Positions 15,603 through 23,919 are shown, numbered from the stretch's first letter. The stretch: 64,000 nucleotides of DNA from Actinomadura citrea (GCF_013409045.1 NZ_JACCBT010000001.1:4588001-4652000), one strand, 5' to 3'. Notes: a model not told the origin generated them from the sequence alone. Made by a program: numbers and translations.

Positions 15603-17408
15603 TCAGTCGTCTTCATCGTCGGTGTCGGGGTCGCGGAGCTCGCGAGCGCCCGAGGGGCCGAGGTCGGGGGCGGTGAAGGAGTAGGTGCCGATCACGTTGG
15701 TGTGCTTGCGGCCGAAGGGCGACAGGCGGGCGACGTCTTCGTCCAGCAGCGGGTAGCCGTCGGCGCGTAGCTGCTCCAGGGCCTTGTCCATGTAGAAGGT
15801 GTTCCACAGCGTGATGCAGTTCAGGACCAGGCCGAGCGCGCCGAGCTGGTCTTCCATGCCCTTGTAGTAGCGCTGGTAGATCTCGCCCTTGCGGCCGTGG
15901 AAGACCTTCCCGGCCAGGGCGTGCCGGGATTCCTGCAGGTTGCGGACGCCTTTGATGTCGCGGCGGCAGGGCTCCTCGACGGCGTAGGTGAGGATGTGCA
16001 GGGTCTTGAAGATCCGGCCGTAGTGCGCGATCGCCTCGCCGAGCTGGGTGGGGTTGCCGTCGCGCTGGAGCATCTTCATCACGTCGTGCGCGCGGACTTT
16101 CCCGGTGTAGATCGACACGACCACGCGCAGGATGTCGTCCCAGTGCCGCTTGATCTTGTTCAGGTCGATCTTTCCTCGGGCGAAGCGGGACAGCGGCCCG
16201 TAGTCGGCGTCCTGGATCCGCCAGCCCTTCTGGTCGGGCAGGTCGGCCAGCGCCGGCCGGTACTGCATCCCCAGCAGATGGACCAGGCCGAAGACAACGT
16301 CGGAGTAAGAGCCAGTATCGGTCACGATGACCTCGGGACGGCGGCCGCCGTCCCGGCGGAACAGCACGTCGATCATGTGCAGGGAATCGCGGACAGTGCC
16401 GGTGACGACCTTCGCCCCCAGCCCGACACCCTGGTCATTGGTCATGTTGAGCCAGGTCAGGCCGCGTCTGTTCCCGAAGTACTTGCGGTTGGGGCGGGTG
16501 TAGATCGAGGGGACCGGCACCACGAACCGCATCCCGTCGATCGCCGCGGCCAGCCCCCCGCCGAGGTGCCGGGCGAAGCCGATCCCTGCCTGGGCGTCGA
16601 TGAGCGGGGCGTTGGCCGCCGAGAACGTCTCGGCCGACAGGTAGTTCTGCGCCACGTGCGACAGCCGGGCGCGCTCCAGCGCGGCCGTGCCGGGCTTGAT
16701 CACCGGCGCGTACCCGATGTTGAGCGCCTGGGAGGTCAGGCACGCCGCGACCGAGACATCGAAGTCGGCCAGCTTGCTGACCCCGCCGGCCACCGAGGTG
16801 AACGCGGCCTGAAACCCCTTCACCCGGCCGATGGTCTCCAGCAGCAGCTCGGGCAGGTCCACCCGCGGCAGCATCCCGGCCACCCGCTTGCGCAGATCGG
16901 TCAGCGACGCCGGATCGGGCAGCGCGACCAGCTTGGCCACGTGCAGACGGCCCTGGTCATCGACGCTCAGACCGCTCTCACCGCCCACCCGCCGGGCCAC
17001 ATCACCCAGCGCCATGTGCAGCACCATCGCGTTCTCGGCCAGCAACGTCGCCGGGTCGGCGGGCAGCCGCAGATCGGTCAGCACCCTGCCCTTGGCCGCG
17101 GCGTAGGCGTCCCCGGCCAGCAGCTCGGCGCGCGGGTCGCGCCAGCGCGCCGACGCCTGGGAGTAGATGTCGCGGCGCTTGAGGTGGCGGTGGAACTGGG
17201 TCAGCACGCACATGGTGTAGGCGTTCTTGTCCACGGTGCTGCCATGCGCGCCGGGCCGGTGCACCAGCCGCTTCCACGACCCGGTCACCAGGCCGGCGTC
17301 GATGTCGGCCTCGGTGGCCTTCTTCTTGCGGCCGTCCAGCAGCCGCGGCAACGCCTTGGTCGCCGTCAGCACCCGGGCCGCCTCGGCGGTCGCACCGAAC
17401 TCGATCAC
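15603..17408 (-). CDS. tnpA: Tn3-family transposase TnpA, C-terminal catalytic part (frameshifted)
   Basis: 601 residues equal to the DDE_Tnp_Tn3 domain: AAIDGMRFVVPVPSIYTRPN, EVIVTDTGSYSDVVFGLVHLLG (TDT-G--SD catalytic block), LNKIKRHWDDILRV and C-terminal LLDEDVARLSPFGRKHTNVIG, all standard. The first residues (MIEFGATAEAARVL) are the middle of a normal ~1000-residue TnpA, so this is the second half of a broken gene. The first half ends at 17405, with the stop overlapping this GTG. Alone it lacks the DNA-binding N-terminal domain. Confidence 0.9.
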   Translation of the reverse strand: MIEFGATAEAARVLTATKALPRLLDGRKKKATEADIDAGLVTGSWKRLVHRPGAHGSTVDKNAYTMCVLTQFHRHLKRRDIYSQASARWRDPRAELLAGDAYAAAKGRVLTDLRLPADPATLLAENAMVLHMALGDVARRVGGESGLSVDDQGRLHVAKLVALPDPASLTDLRKRVAGMLPRVDLPELLLETIGRVKGFQAAFTSVAGGVSKLADFDVSVAACLTSQALNIGYAPVIKPGTAALERARLSHVAQNYLSAETFSAANAPLIDAQAGIGFARHLGGGLAAAIDGMRFVVPVPSIYTRPNRKYFGNRRGLTWLNMTNDQGVGLGAKVVTGTVRDSLHMIDVLFRRDGGRRPEVIVTDTGSYSDVVFGLVHLLGMQYRPALADLPDQKGWRIQDADYGPLSRFARGKIDLNKIKRHWDDILRVVVSIYTGKVRAHDVMKMLQRDGNPTQLGEAIAHYGRIFKTLHILTYAVEEPCRRDIKGVRNLQESRHALAGKVFHGRKGEIYQRYYKGMEDQLGALGLVLNCITLWNTFYMDKALEQLRADGYPLLDEDVARLSPFGRKHTNVIGTYSFTAPDLGPSGARELRDPDTDDEDD

Positions 17409-18640
17409 CTCGGTGAGGTCTTCAAGAACCCCGACACCGTGGCGATCCGCTCGGCCAGCAGCGCCCGCATCGGCCCGTCGTCGTCGGCCTCGGGCGGCGG
17501 CACCATCCCGGTCACCGCCGCCACCGCGCTCCGCATCTCACGGCGCGGCACCACCGCGTCGATCGACTCCCACACCTGCTCCAGGCTGATCTCCTCGCCG
17601 TACTCGGTGACCTCCAGCAGCATCTCCACCGCCGCCGCCAGCGTCGCCGAATGCCGCGCCAGCTTCGGGTGCTGGCGGGCGCGTTCCTTGTCGGTCGCGG
17701 TCTCGGCCTTGCCGATCAGCTCGGTCGTCATCAGCAGATCCAGCAGGTCCAGGCAGTCATCGACCGACTTGCCCTCCAGGTAGATGACCGTGGCCAGCAG
17801 CGTCGCCAACTGCCGCGGCGGACCGTGCCGCCGAAGCGTGGTCGCGGTCGCGCTCATCCCATAGCGGGCCAGGTCCACCAGCCGCCGCTGCGGAACGTCC
17901 GCCGGCAGATCCACCGCGCCCAGCCCCGCGCCCAGGATCTCCTGCGCCCGCTTCAGCGCCTTCTCCAGGTTCCTGCCCGACGGCACCGACGGACCCTTGC
18001 GCCACCGCTCCAAATCCGAGGTCCGCGCTCCCTCGGGCATCTCCAGCAGCAACTCCAGCACCGCCCGCTGCCGCGGCGACAGCACCGCGTACAAGCTCTG
18101 GTGCAGCCGCTCGACCGCCTGCTCACGCACCCGCGCCACCAGCCGCGCCAGCGTCGTCACCCCCGGCAGCAGCACCTTCTCACCGCGCAGCCAGGTCACC
18201 CCCTCGGCGAAGACGCTCTTGACGCCGTCCCCGGTGTTCCACGCCCGCGCATCCGCCCACGCCACGAACTCGTCCTCGGCCTCGGCGAAGCTCCGCAGCC
18301 CGTAAGCCTTGCGGATGTCGTCCTGATGGTCGAACACCGTCTGCTGCCGCTCGGCATAGGACTTCACCACCGACGCATCAGCGATCCCGAGCTGAGCCGC
18401 CAGGTAGTCCACCACCTCGATCGGGACGTCCAGCGGATCGGGCAGAAACCGGCCCACGAACCGGGCCGTGGTCACCTGCAGCGCGAACCCCAGACGGTTG
18501 TCCTCGCCCCGCCGCTTGGCGATCAGCTTGCGGTCGGCGTCGTCCAGGAAGAACAGCTTTTCCAGCTCCGCCCGCGACGGCGGCCCGGTGAACCGGCCGT
18601 AGGCAGCGGCTTCCTCATCGCTCAAGAACTCAACTGGCAT
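17405..18640 (-). CDS. tnpA: Tn3-family transposase TnpA, N-terminal part (frameshifted)
   Basis: 411 residues: MPVEFLSDEEAAAYGRFTG and RKLIAKRRGEDNRLGFALQV are the start of the Tn3 TnpA terminal-repeat-binding domain (DUF4158). The normal frame continues GFL-E-DLTEVIEFGATAE, but here the reading turns to GFLKTSPR and stops. One missing base around 17418-17430 explains it, after which the downstream half is open. Together the halves give ~1010 residues, the expected full length. Whether this is a decay mutation, a base-calling error or low-level recoding cannot be told from sequence; no classical slippery heptamer is seen. Confidence 0.88.
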   Translation of the reverse strand: MPVEFLSDEEAAAYGRFTGPPSRAELEKLFFLDDADRKLIAKRRGEDNRLGFALQVTTARFVGRFLPDPLDVPIEVVDYLAAQLGIADASVVKSYAERQQTVFDHQDDIRKAYGLRSFAEAEDEFVAWADARAWNTGDGVKSVFAEGVTWLRGEKVLLPGVTTLARLVARVREQAVERLHQSLYAVLSPRQRAVLELLLEMPEGARTSDLERWRKGPSVPSGRNLEKALKRAQEILGAGLGAVDLPADVPQRRLVDLARYGMSATATTLRRHGPPRQLATLLATVIYLEGKSVDDCLDLLDLLMTTELIGKAETATDKERARQHPKLARHSATLAAAVEMLLEVTEYGEEISLEQVWESIDAVVPRREMRSAVAAVTGMVPPPEADDDGPMRALLAERIATVSGFLKTSPR

Positions 18641-18751
18641 AGCCCCAGAAAGTAGGACCCACCCACCACTCGAACCCCACCAAAGATCAGACCGTTACCC
18701 CACCCCGCCGCCAACCACCCCGATATCCAGTACAAACGCCCAGGTCGCACG

Positions 18752-18771
18752 CATCGGAACGAGTTTCCGCG
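18752..18771 (+). repeat. Internal inverted copy of right repeat core
   Basis: CATCGGAACGAGTTTCCGCG matches the right repeat core (18799-18818, opposite strand) at 17 of 20 positions, with a 27-base spacer, mirroring the left end of the transposon. Confidence 0.75.
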
Positions 18772-18792
18772 CTAGCCCGACCCGACGGGTCG

Positions 18793-18831
18793 CCTTAGCG
18801 CGGATTTTCGTTCCGATGCTCGTCAACCCCC
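18793..18831 (-). repeat. Right terminal inverted repeat of the Tn3 element
   Basis: On the minus strand it begins GGGGGTTGACGAGCATCGG and continues AACGAAAATCCGCGCTAAGG, matching the left repeat position for position over the central block. It lies 152 bases upstream of tnpA, as expected for a Tn3 end. Confidence 0.88.
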
Positions 18832-18836
18832 TTTAC
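18832..18836 (+). repeat. Right target-site duplication TTTAC
   Basis: TTTAC directly follows the right terminal repeat and equals 12025-12029. Confidence 0.85.
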
Positions 18837-18921
18837 CACGCGGTAGCGCATCACTGGGCGTTCGAGGGTTTTCCAGGCTTTGGGGGGCCGATCGAGCGAA
18901 TGGATCCATGGTGCATCGGGA

Positions 18922-18996
18922 GTGGGGCCGGAGGAGTTGATCGCCGCGTGGACGCTGCTGGACGGCGACTGGGAGCTGGTGGGGGACAAAGACGGC
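18922..18996 (+). pseudogene. Remnant of a second, different Tn3-type transposase N-terminus
   Basis: The plus-strand peptide VGPEELIAAWTLLDGDWELV followed by GDKDG matches the way many DUF4158-type Tn3-family transposases begin (EL---WTL---D--LV--K-G), but the expected continuation ATRLGFAL is lost. It is unlike the N-terminus of the tnpA in the neighbouring transposon, so it is debris of another element into or beside which the younger one inserted. Confidence 0.5.
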
Positions 18997-19165
18997 GGCC
19001 CCGGCGATGTACGCCGCGCGCTGGGCACCGCTCGGCGGGTCCTGGTCGTCCTCGTTGTAGCGCTCGCCCTCCTAGTTGGTGTGGGCGCCGGGCGAGGGCG
19101 GTGTCCCACCGGGCGGTGCGGGCGGCGAGTTCGCGGGCGGCGGCGCCCTCGCTCCCGCTGCGACG

Positions 19166-19364
19166 GCGATCCGGGTTCGCGGCCGGGCTGGTAGGCGGTG
19201 CGGGCGGCCTCACGCTGCTCAAGCGGCTGCGCTCGGGCTCCAAGAAGAACGAGGTAGCGCAGCAGCTGCACCGTACGGATCCCACGGTCGCCCTCGCGGA
19301 AGGCAGCGTAGGTGGCGGAGACGATGAACACCCCCGTGCCGACCGGTGGGTGTCTGTACCGCGC
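19166..19364 (-). pseudogene. Unidentified gene remnant
   Basis: In one minus frame GTGVFIVSATYAAFREGDRG followed by IRTVQLLRYLVLLGARAQPL reads like genuine protein, but the sequence on both sides becomes Arg/Pro/Ser-rich without a start or stop. The rest of 18837-19474 shows no supportable gene. Probably a fragment joined during rearrangement. Confidence 0.35.
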
Positions 19365-19474
19365 CGAGCAGCTTCGCCGCCTCGACCCCGACCCGGACGT
19401 GTCCGAGCTTGACGAGGACGACGACGCGTGTGGTCGGGACTGATCGTGACCGACATGATCGTGACGAGGTGATG

Positions 19475-20353
19475 TCAAGCCATAAGGGCGGGCTTGAGGA
19501 CGTCCTGGCACCACTGCCGGAACCCGGTCTCGGCGGCGAAACTCCCCTCGCGCGCTTCGGCGTCGTAGATACCGTCGTTCTGCGCATGGACCATGTCTGC
19601 CATGTCCTTGGCCAGCGCAGGGCTTGCGCCGCGCTCCACCATCATGGACTGGAAGTCGGCGAGGGCGACCTGGCGGTAGTCCACCGTGCTCCCCAGGGTC
19701 TTGGAGACGATCTCGGCCATGGCCGCCGGGGTCAGAGCGTCGGGGCTGACTAGGGGGACGCGGGCCCGGCCGCTCCAGGAGGCGTCGAGGAGAAGGACGG
19801 CGGCGGCCTTCGCGACGTCCTGGGTGGCGACGGTCAGCAGTGGTCGGTCCGCGTCGTTCGCCATGGCGATCGTTCCCTGCTTGATCGCGGGGGCCTGGCG
19901 CAGCAGGTTCTCCATGAAGAACGGCAGGGCCAGGGCCCGGTAGGCGACGCCGCCGGACTCGATCATGGCGTCCATCTCCAACGCGGCCGTCAGCAACCCG
20001 GCCTCACCCGCGTATCCCTTTCCCAGGGACGTGACGCCGACCATCAGCACATCCCGCCTCGCGGCCTCGTGGGCGGCGTGCCGAGTGAACTCGAGGTAGT
20101 AGTGCCTGGCGTCGCCGGCATCGTGGAAGTTGGCCGGGGGCACGAGCCAGAACATCCGGTCGGCGCCGTCGAGCGCCTTGGCGATGGTGTCGGCGTCGCC
20201 GTGGGAGCCCTGCACGACCTCGGCTCCGGCGCGCACGTGCTCCGGCAGCCGCGCGGGATCGCGGACGATGACACGGACCGCCTCCCCAGCGGCCAGGAGC
20301 CGGTCGATCAGCTGTCGGCCGATGTCTCCGGTCGGTGTGGTGACGACGATCAC
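19475..20353 (-). CDS. NmrA-like NAD(P)-binding protein
   Basis: 292 residues from GTG 20353 (GGAGG six bases upstream); longer in-frame starts run into the neighbour's promoter. MIVVTTPTGDIGRQLIDRLLAAGE is the atypical short-chain dehydrogenase Rossmann motif. MFWLVPPANFHDAGDARHYYLEF (~70) and DVAKAAAVLLLD (~200) are typical of NAD(P)H-binding NmrA/azoreductase-like proteins. Cytoplasmic redox sensor or reductase. Divergent from a LysR gene, with a perfect LysR-type dyad between them. Confidence 0.88.
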   Translation of the reverse strand: MIVVTTPTGDIGRQLIDRLLAAGEAVRVIVRDPARLPEHVRAGAEVVQGSHGDADTIAKALDGADRMFWLVPPANFHDAGDARHYYLEFTRHAAHEAARRDVLMVGVTSLGKGYAGEAGLLTAALEMDAMIESGGVAYRALALPFFMENLLRQAPAIKQGTIAMANDADRPLLTVATQDVAKAAAVLLLDASWSGRARVPLVSPDALTPAAMAEIVSKTLGSTVDYRQVALADFQSMMVERGASPALAKDMADMVHAQNDGIYDAEAREGSFAAETGFRQWCQDVLKPALMA

Positions 20354-20438
20354 GACATGCCTCCATACAGGGCGATTAGGGCGAAACGGGTGAGACGCCG
20401 TATGTCGAGTCAACCGGACGCGATGCGTAAGGCGAAGG

Positions 20439-20459
20439 ATCAATCTCCGCCAGATTGAT
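20439..20459. promoter_or_regulatory. LysR-type operator, perfect 8-bp arms
   Basis: ATCAATCT-CCGCC-AGATTGAT contains the T-N11-A LysR box (ATC-N9-GAT) and is centred 22 bases before the LysR start and ~95 before the NmrA-like gene. A classic recognition site for a divergent regulator/target pair. Confidence 0.8.
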
Positions 20460-20470
20460 ACCCTGGAGGT

Positions 20471-21394
20471 ATGAGTGATCTGGAGGTGCGGCAGCTGCGT
20501 TACTTCGTGGCGGTCGCGGAGGAACTGCACTTCGGGCGCGCCGCCGACCGGCTGGGCATGGCGCAGCCCCCGCTCTCGCGCGCGATCCGCGACCTGGAGC
20601 GGCAACTCGCGGTGCGGCTGTTCGAACGGACCACTCGGCAGGTGAACCTGACCGCAGCTGGAGAAGTTCTCCTGCGCGATGCCCGGACCGCCCTGGAAGC
20701 GGTCACAGCCGCCACTCGCCGGGTCCGGGAGTCAGGGCGCACCTCGCCGCGACTGCGGATCGCCTTGAAGGCCGACATCGACGGCGGCCTGCTGCCGCAG
20801 ATCCTGGACGCCTACAACGCCGGCGGCGCCTCCTTGGCGCCGGAACTGATCCTCGGCGGGTTCGGTGAGCAGCCGCAGGCTCTGCGCGACGGCCGCGCCG
20901 ATGTGGGACTCGTCCTGCATCCCTTCGACGACCGCGGCCTGGACAGTGAACCGCTCCTGTCCGAACCGGTCCTGGTCGCCCTCGCGGCCGCCGACCCGCT
21001 GGCCGCTCGGACCGCCCTCTGCCTGGACGACCTGGCGGGCCGCGAAACTCTGGGAGGGACACCGGCCAACCTCGCGCGGCCCGTCGAACACCGCTCTCGC
21101 CACGACACGCTGCGGCCGGCCTCGAATCTGTCGGAGATCTTCAGTCTCGTCGAGACCGGCAGCATCGTCTTCTTCGCCCCCGCCTCGGTGGCCCAGCGTT
21201 ACCCCCGCCCCGAAATCGCCTACCGCCCGGTCACCGACATTCCCGACTCCACCCTGGCTGTCGCCTGGCCGCAGGACGCCCACTCCCCAGCCGTAGCTGC
21301 CTTCGTGCGCGCAGCCTGCGCGGTCGCAGCTGCCCAGGACGCCCAGGCAGAGCAGCCCGCGCCGACCGCAACACGCGACCGGCGTCGCGCGTGA
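20471..21394 (+). CDS. LysR-family regulator
   Basis: 307 residues. MSDLEVRQLRYFVAVAEELHFGRAADRLGMAQPPLSRAIRDLERQLAVRLFERT is a textbook LysR HTH; the remainder is the two-lobed effector domain (ALKADIDGGLLPQILDAY). ATG 20471 has GGAGGT immediately upstream. Divergent from the NmrA-like gene, which it probably activates in response to an unknown ligand. Confidence 0.93.
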   Translation: MSDLEVRQLRYFVAVAEELHFGRAADRLGMAQPPLSRAIRDLERQLAVRLFERTTRQVNLTAAGEVLLRDARTALEAVTAATRRVRESGRTSPRLRIALKADIDGGLLPQILDAYNAGGASLAPELILGGFGEQPQALRDGRADVGLVLHPFDDRGLDSEPLLSEPVLVALAAADPLAARTALCLDDLAGRETLGGTPANLARPVEHRSRHDTLRPASNLSEIFSLVETGSIVFFAPASVAQRYPRPEIAYRPVTDIPDSTLAVAWPQDAHSPAVAAFVRAACAVAAAQDAQAEQPAPTATRDRRRA

Positions 21395-21624
21395 TGCTGA
21401 TCTGTCAGGCTCCGGGCGGCCCAACGGAACCTGCCAAGCGCCCGCATCGCAGTGGCCCTTTCCGGGTGCCCTGAGAGACGTTCACGTACGGGCGTGGTCG
21501 ACCCGCCCGGCCCAGTCGATCCGGTGGTCGAAAATCCAATCGAGGGATCCGATCCCGCCCTTGGCTGCCCTCCGCAAAAGTAGGGGTGAGGAGCCCTACG
21601 ACGAGTCGGGCGAGGCCGTTCGTC
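21395..21624. other. Gene-free stretch
   Basis: Between the LysR stop and the flavoprotein remnant no start/domain combination or clear repeat is visible on either strand. Confidence 0.4.
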
Positions 21625-21735
21625 TCCGCCCCACGATGCCCGGGTACCGGGCCTTCGGTGCGTCCGGGTCGATGATCTGCCGGGTCCGCAAATGGATGCC
21701 GTCGGCGCCGATCATGACGTCCGCGTCGAGCCGAT
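21625..21735 (-). pseudogene. FAD monooxygenase fragment
   Basis: The minus strand encodes ADVMIGADGIHLRTRQIIDP then DAPKARYPGIVG, the DG motif (GADGxxSxxR) and following strand of p-hydroxybenzoate-hydroxylase-fold monooxygenases. Neither the N-terminal GxGxxG nor the GDA motif is present nearby, so only ~40 codons of an ancestral gene survive. Confidence 0.6.
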
Positions 21736-21818
21736 GTCTTCGCCCAGGTGATGAAGACGAGGGTGACCGTGCCGACTGGGAGCGGTGGACCCGTTCGGCG
21801 CGGTTGAGTGCCGACGGG

Positions 21819-22304
21819 TCAGGCCTTCCCCGCTGACGACGGGCCGGTGTGGCCGCCGTAGGTGGCGATCTTGTATTCGGTCGCCGCCAGCGACAGGGTC
21901 AGCTCCTTGAGCTGCCGGCGGATCGTGTCGCGGTGTTCGAGCAGTAGGTCAAGGCGCTCGGGGACGGTGCCCTCGCCCTCGTCGGCCAGCCTCATGTAGT
22001 GCTGAAGGTCGCGCATGGCCATCCCGGACAGGCGCATACGAGTCAGGAACACCAGTCGCCGTACCGCCTGCGCGTCGTAGCTGCGGTGGCCGCTGGCGTC
22101 GCGGGCCACCTCGACCAGCCCGATCCGCTCGTAGTAGCGCAGCGTGTGCGGCGACAGGTCGAGCAGGTCGGCGACCTCGGTGATGGTCATGGGGTCGGTG
22201 GCGGCGCTGACGTCAACGAGGCGGTGGATCACCTCGACCGACACCGGGCCGTCGACCTCGTCGAGGGCGGCGAGCGCCCTCGACATCAGATCGTAGGTGG
22301 CCAT
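21819..22304 (-). CDS. MerR-family regulator
   Basis: 161 residues. MTITEVADLLDLSPHTLRYYERIGLVEVARDASGHRSYDAQAV (~39-80) is the MerR winged helix; the dimerisation helix follows (RLDLLLEHRDTIRRQLKELTLSLAATEYKI). The first 38 residues precede the usual MerR start, so ATG 22190 is an alternative. No cysteine pair, so it senses an organic ligand, not a metal. It starts ten bases after the SDR stop, same strand, so it is co-transcribed with it. Confidence 0.9.
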   Translation of the reverse strand: MATYDLMSRALAALDEVDGPVSVEVIHRLVDVSAATDPMTITEVADLLDLSPHTLRYYERIGLVEVARDASGHRSYDAQAVRRLVFLTRMRLSGMAMRDLQHYMRLADEGEGTVPERLDLLLEHRDTIRRQLKELTLSLAATEYKIATYGGHTGPSSAGKA

Positions 22305-22313
22305 GGCGACATT

Positions 22314-23189
22314 CTAGATCGGCCGGGCGGACGCGGGGGCGCCGGGGAAGTCGGCGGCACGCGCGGTAGGGGCCCAGCGTTCGAGCTCCTCCAGGTTCTG
22401 CCGGTAGGACCTTGCGATGCGCTCGACCGCCTCACGCCCGAGCGGAAGGCGCAGCGGCAGCTCGTCACCGGCGACCAGGCCCACGATGATCTCCGCGGCC
22501 CGTACCGGATCGCCCTCCTGGATCCCGTCGGCGCTGGCCATGTCGTTGCGGACGGCCCCCAGCAGCCCGGTGTAGACGGCGCTGGCGTCGGCGACCCCGA
22601 GCACGTCGGGCGCGTTGAACGAGGTGCGGAACCGGCTCGGCTCAACGATCATCACCCGGACCCCGAACGGCGCGACCTCGCCGGCCAGCGCCTCCGACCA
22701 GCCCTCCAGCGCGAACTTGCCGGCCGAGTACGCGCCGACACCGGGGAAGGAGATGCGCCCGCCCTGGCTGCTCATCTGCACGATCGTGCCCGACCCCTGC
22801 TCGCGAAAGTGCGGCAGGACGGCCCGCACGAGCGCCGCCGGACCCAGCAGGTGAAGTTCCAAAGACGCGCGAAGTTCCTCCTCGCCGACCTCCTCGGCCG
22901 CGCCGACGACCCCGCGGCCGGCGTTGTTCACCAGCACGTCCACCCGACCGAACCGCTCGACCGCCGACCCTACGACGTCCCCGGCGCGCCCGGTGTCACG
23001 CACGTCGAACTCGGCGACCAGCACCTGGTCGCGGTGGGCGTCGGCGAGGTCGGCCACCGACCCGGGCCGCCGCACGGCCAGCACCACGTTGTCGCCCCGC
23101 CCGAGGGCGCACTCGGCGATGGCACGGCCGAAGCCCGCCGACGCGCCGGTGATGATCCATGTCCGCTGAGTCCCTGGTTGAGATGTCAT
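22314..23189 (-). CDS. Short-chain dehydrogenase/reductase
   Basis: 291 residues from ATG 23189. TWIITGASAGFGRAIAE is the TGxxxGxG cofactor site, DVLVNNAGRG the NNAG motif, and YSAGK (~155-159) the catalytic YxxxK with the upstream Ser in MSSQGG. SDRs of this kind reduce ketones or oxidise alcohols with NADP(H). First gene of a two-gene unit with the MerR regulator, whose probable operator lies just upstream. Confidence 0.93.
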   Translation of the reverse strand: MTSQPGTQRTWIITGASAGFGRAIAECALGRGDNVVLAVRRPGSVADLADAHRDQVLVAEFDVRDTGRAGDVVGSAVERFGRVDVLVNNAGRGVVGAAEEVGEEELRASLELHLLGPAALVRAVLPHFREQGSGTIVQMSSQGGRISFPGVGAYSAGKFALEGWSEALAGEVAPFGVRVMIVEPSRFRTSFNAPDVLGVADASAVYTGLLGAVRNDMASADGIQEGDPVRAAEIIVGLVAGDELPLRLPLGREAVERIARSYRQNLEELERWAPTARAADFPGAPASARPI

Positions 23190-23205
23190 GCCGGCGACGC
23201 TAGGA

Positions 23206-23223
23206 GTTCGAGCGCGCTCGAAC
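23206..23223. promoter_or_regulatory. 18-bp perfect palindrome, probable MerR operator
   Basis: GTTCGAGCG-CGCTCGAAC lies 17 bases upstream of the SDR start. On the minus strand it falls between a CTTGCG -35-like and a CTAGCG -10-like hexamer about 19 bases apart, the long spacer and central dyad typical of MerR-controlled promoters. Confidence 0.7.
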
Positions 23224-23394
23224 GCAAGCGCGGCCTCGGTTCGCTGAGGATCCTTCGGTCCGCCGCGAACCCTGGATCTCCAGTCCCCGCCCGGGTCCGT
23301 GCTGCCAGCCAAACGGGGGAGACCTGGCGGCTGGGGACATGTTCGGGAGCGGAGGGTCGTTAAGGTCCGGCTGGCCCCTGGATTGTGGAGGTGC

Positions 23395-23644
23395 TTAGGA
23401 CGAGTCGTCCAGCACCTGTAGTAGCCGGGCTGTCGGGATCACCGTCGGCGGGACCATCTCACTGTCGGCTTGCGCCAGGTCGTCGATGTTGGGGTTCCCG
23501 CCGCCCGGGGCCATGCCCAGGCCATCGCGATGAAGAAGGACCTTCTGGAGGTAGAGCGTCATCAGGAACACCAGCGACGCCTCCGTGGCGAACGCGACGA
23601 AACCGCCCACGTTGCCCCAGGTGACGGTGTGCCGGGTGAGGACG
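23395..23644 (-). pseudogene. MFS exporter fragment (inverted piece)
   Basis: The minus strand reads LTRHTVTWGNVGGFVAFATE then ASLVFLMTLYLQKVL, one transmembrane segment of a DHA2-type exporter (around TM8), after which the frame wanders to a stop without further helices. It abuts another exporter piece in opposite orientation. Confidence 0.65.
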
Positions 23645-23659
23645 TTCAGCGGCGGCGGT

Positions 23660-23912
23660 CATCTTCGGAACCGGTGTCACCTCGGACGCGCCCGGCTCGG
23701 CGCACGTCACGTTGCTGTTCGGTCGCGTGGCCGATCTGTCCGGACGGCACCGGATGCTGCTCGCGGGCATGGCGCTCCCGGCCGCGGGGTCGCTGGTCGG
23801 TGGGCTGGCAACCACACCGGCGATGCTGCTCACCGGACGCGTCCTGCAGGGCCTGGCCACGGCGATCGCCACACCGGCCGCCCTGTCGCTGCTCAGGCCG
23901 GACCGGGCGGAG
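23660..23912 (+). pseudogene. MFS exporter N-terminal fragment
   Basis: LLFGRVADLSGRHRMLLAGM (motif A) and LVGGLATTPAMLLTGRVLQG then LATAIATPAALSLL cover TM2-TM4 of a DHA2 exporter on the plus strand. It ends abruptly near 23912, where minus-strand coding begins. Together with the preceding inverted fragment it may be one exporter gene broken by an inversion. Confidence 0.65.
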
Positions 23913-23919
23913 GCGATGA

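Larger units (their letters stand above)
12030..18831. mobile_element. Tn3-family transposon (6.8 kb) with TetR/oxidoreductase cargo
   Basis: Bounded by 39-bp terminal inverted repeats (12030-12068 and 18793-18831) that begin with runs of G and share AGCATCGGAACGAAAA, and flanked by TTTAC duplications. Contents left to right: TetR and Gfo/Idh/MocA-type oxidoreductase (cargo), res site, serine resolvase, a small unknown gene, and a two-piece tnpA on the minus strand. The 5-bp duplication shows that it arrived by a single transposition and that both ends are still intact, although the transposase frame is broken. Each end also has an internal inverted copy of the repeat core. Confidence 0.92.

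Noticed and set aside
17415..17430. Programmed frameshifting in tnpA
   Set aside because: No X-XXY-YYZ slippery heptamer at the junction and Tn3-family transposases are not known to use it; kept only as an alternative in the finding.
15897..17783. 628-codon plus-strand frame opposite tnpA
   Set aside because: Antisense shadow of the transposase; composition is Val/Gln/His/Arg-rich without family features.
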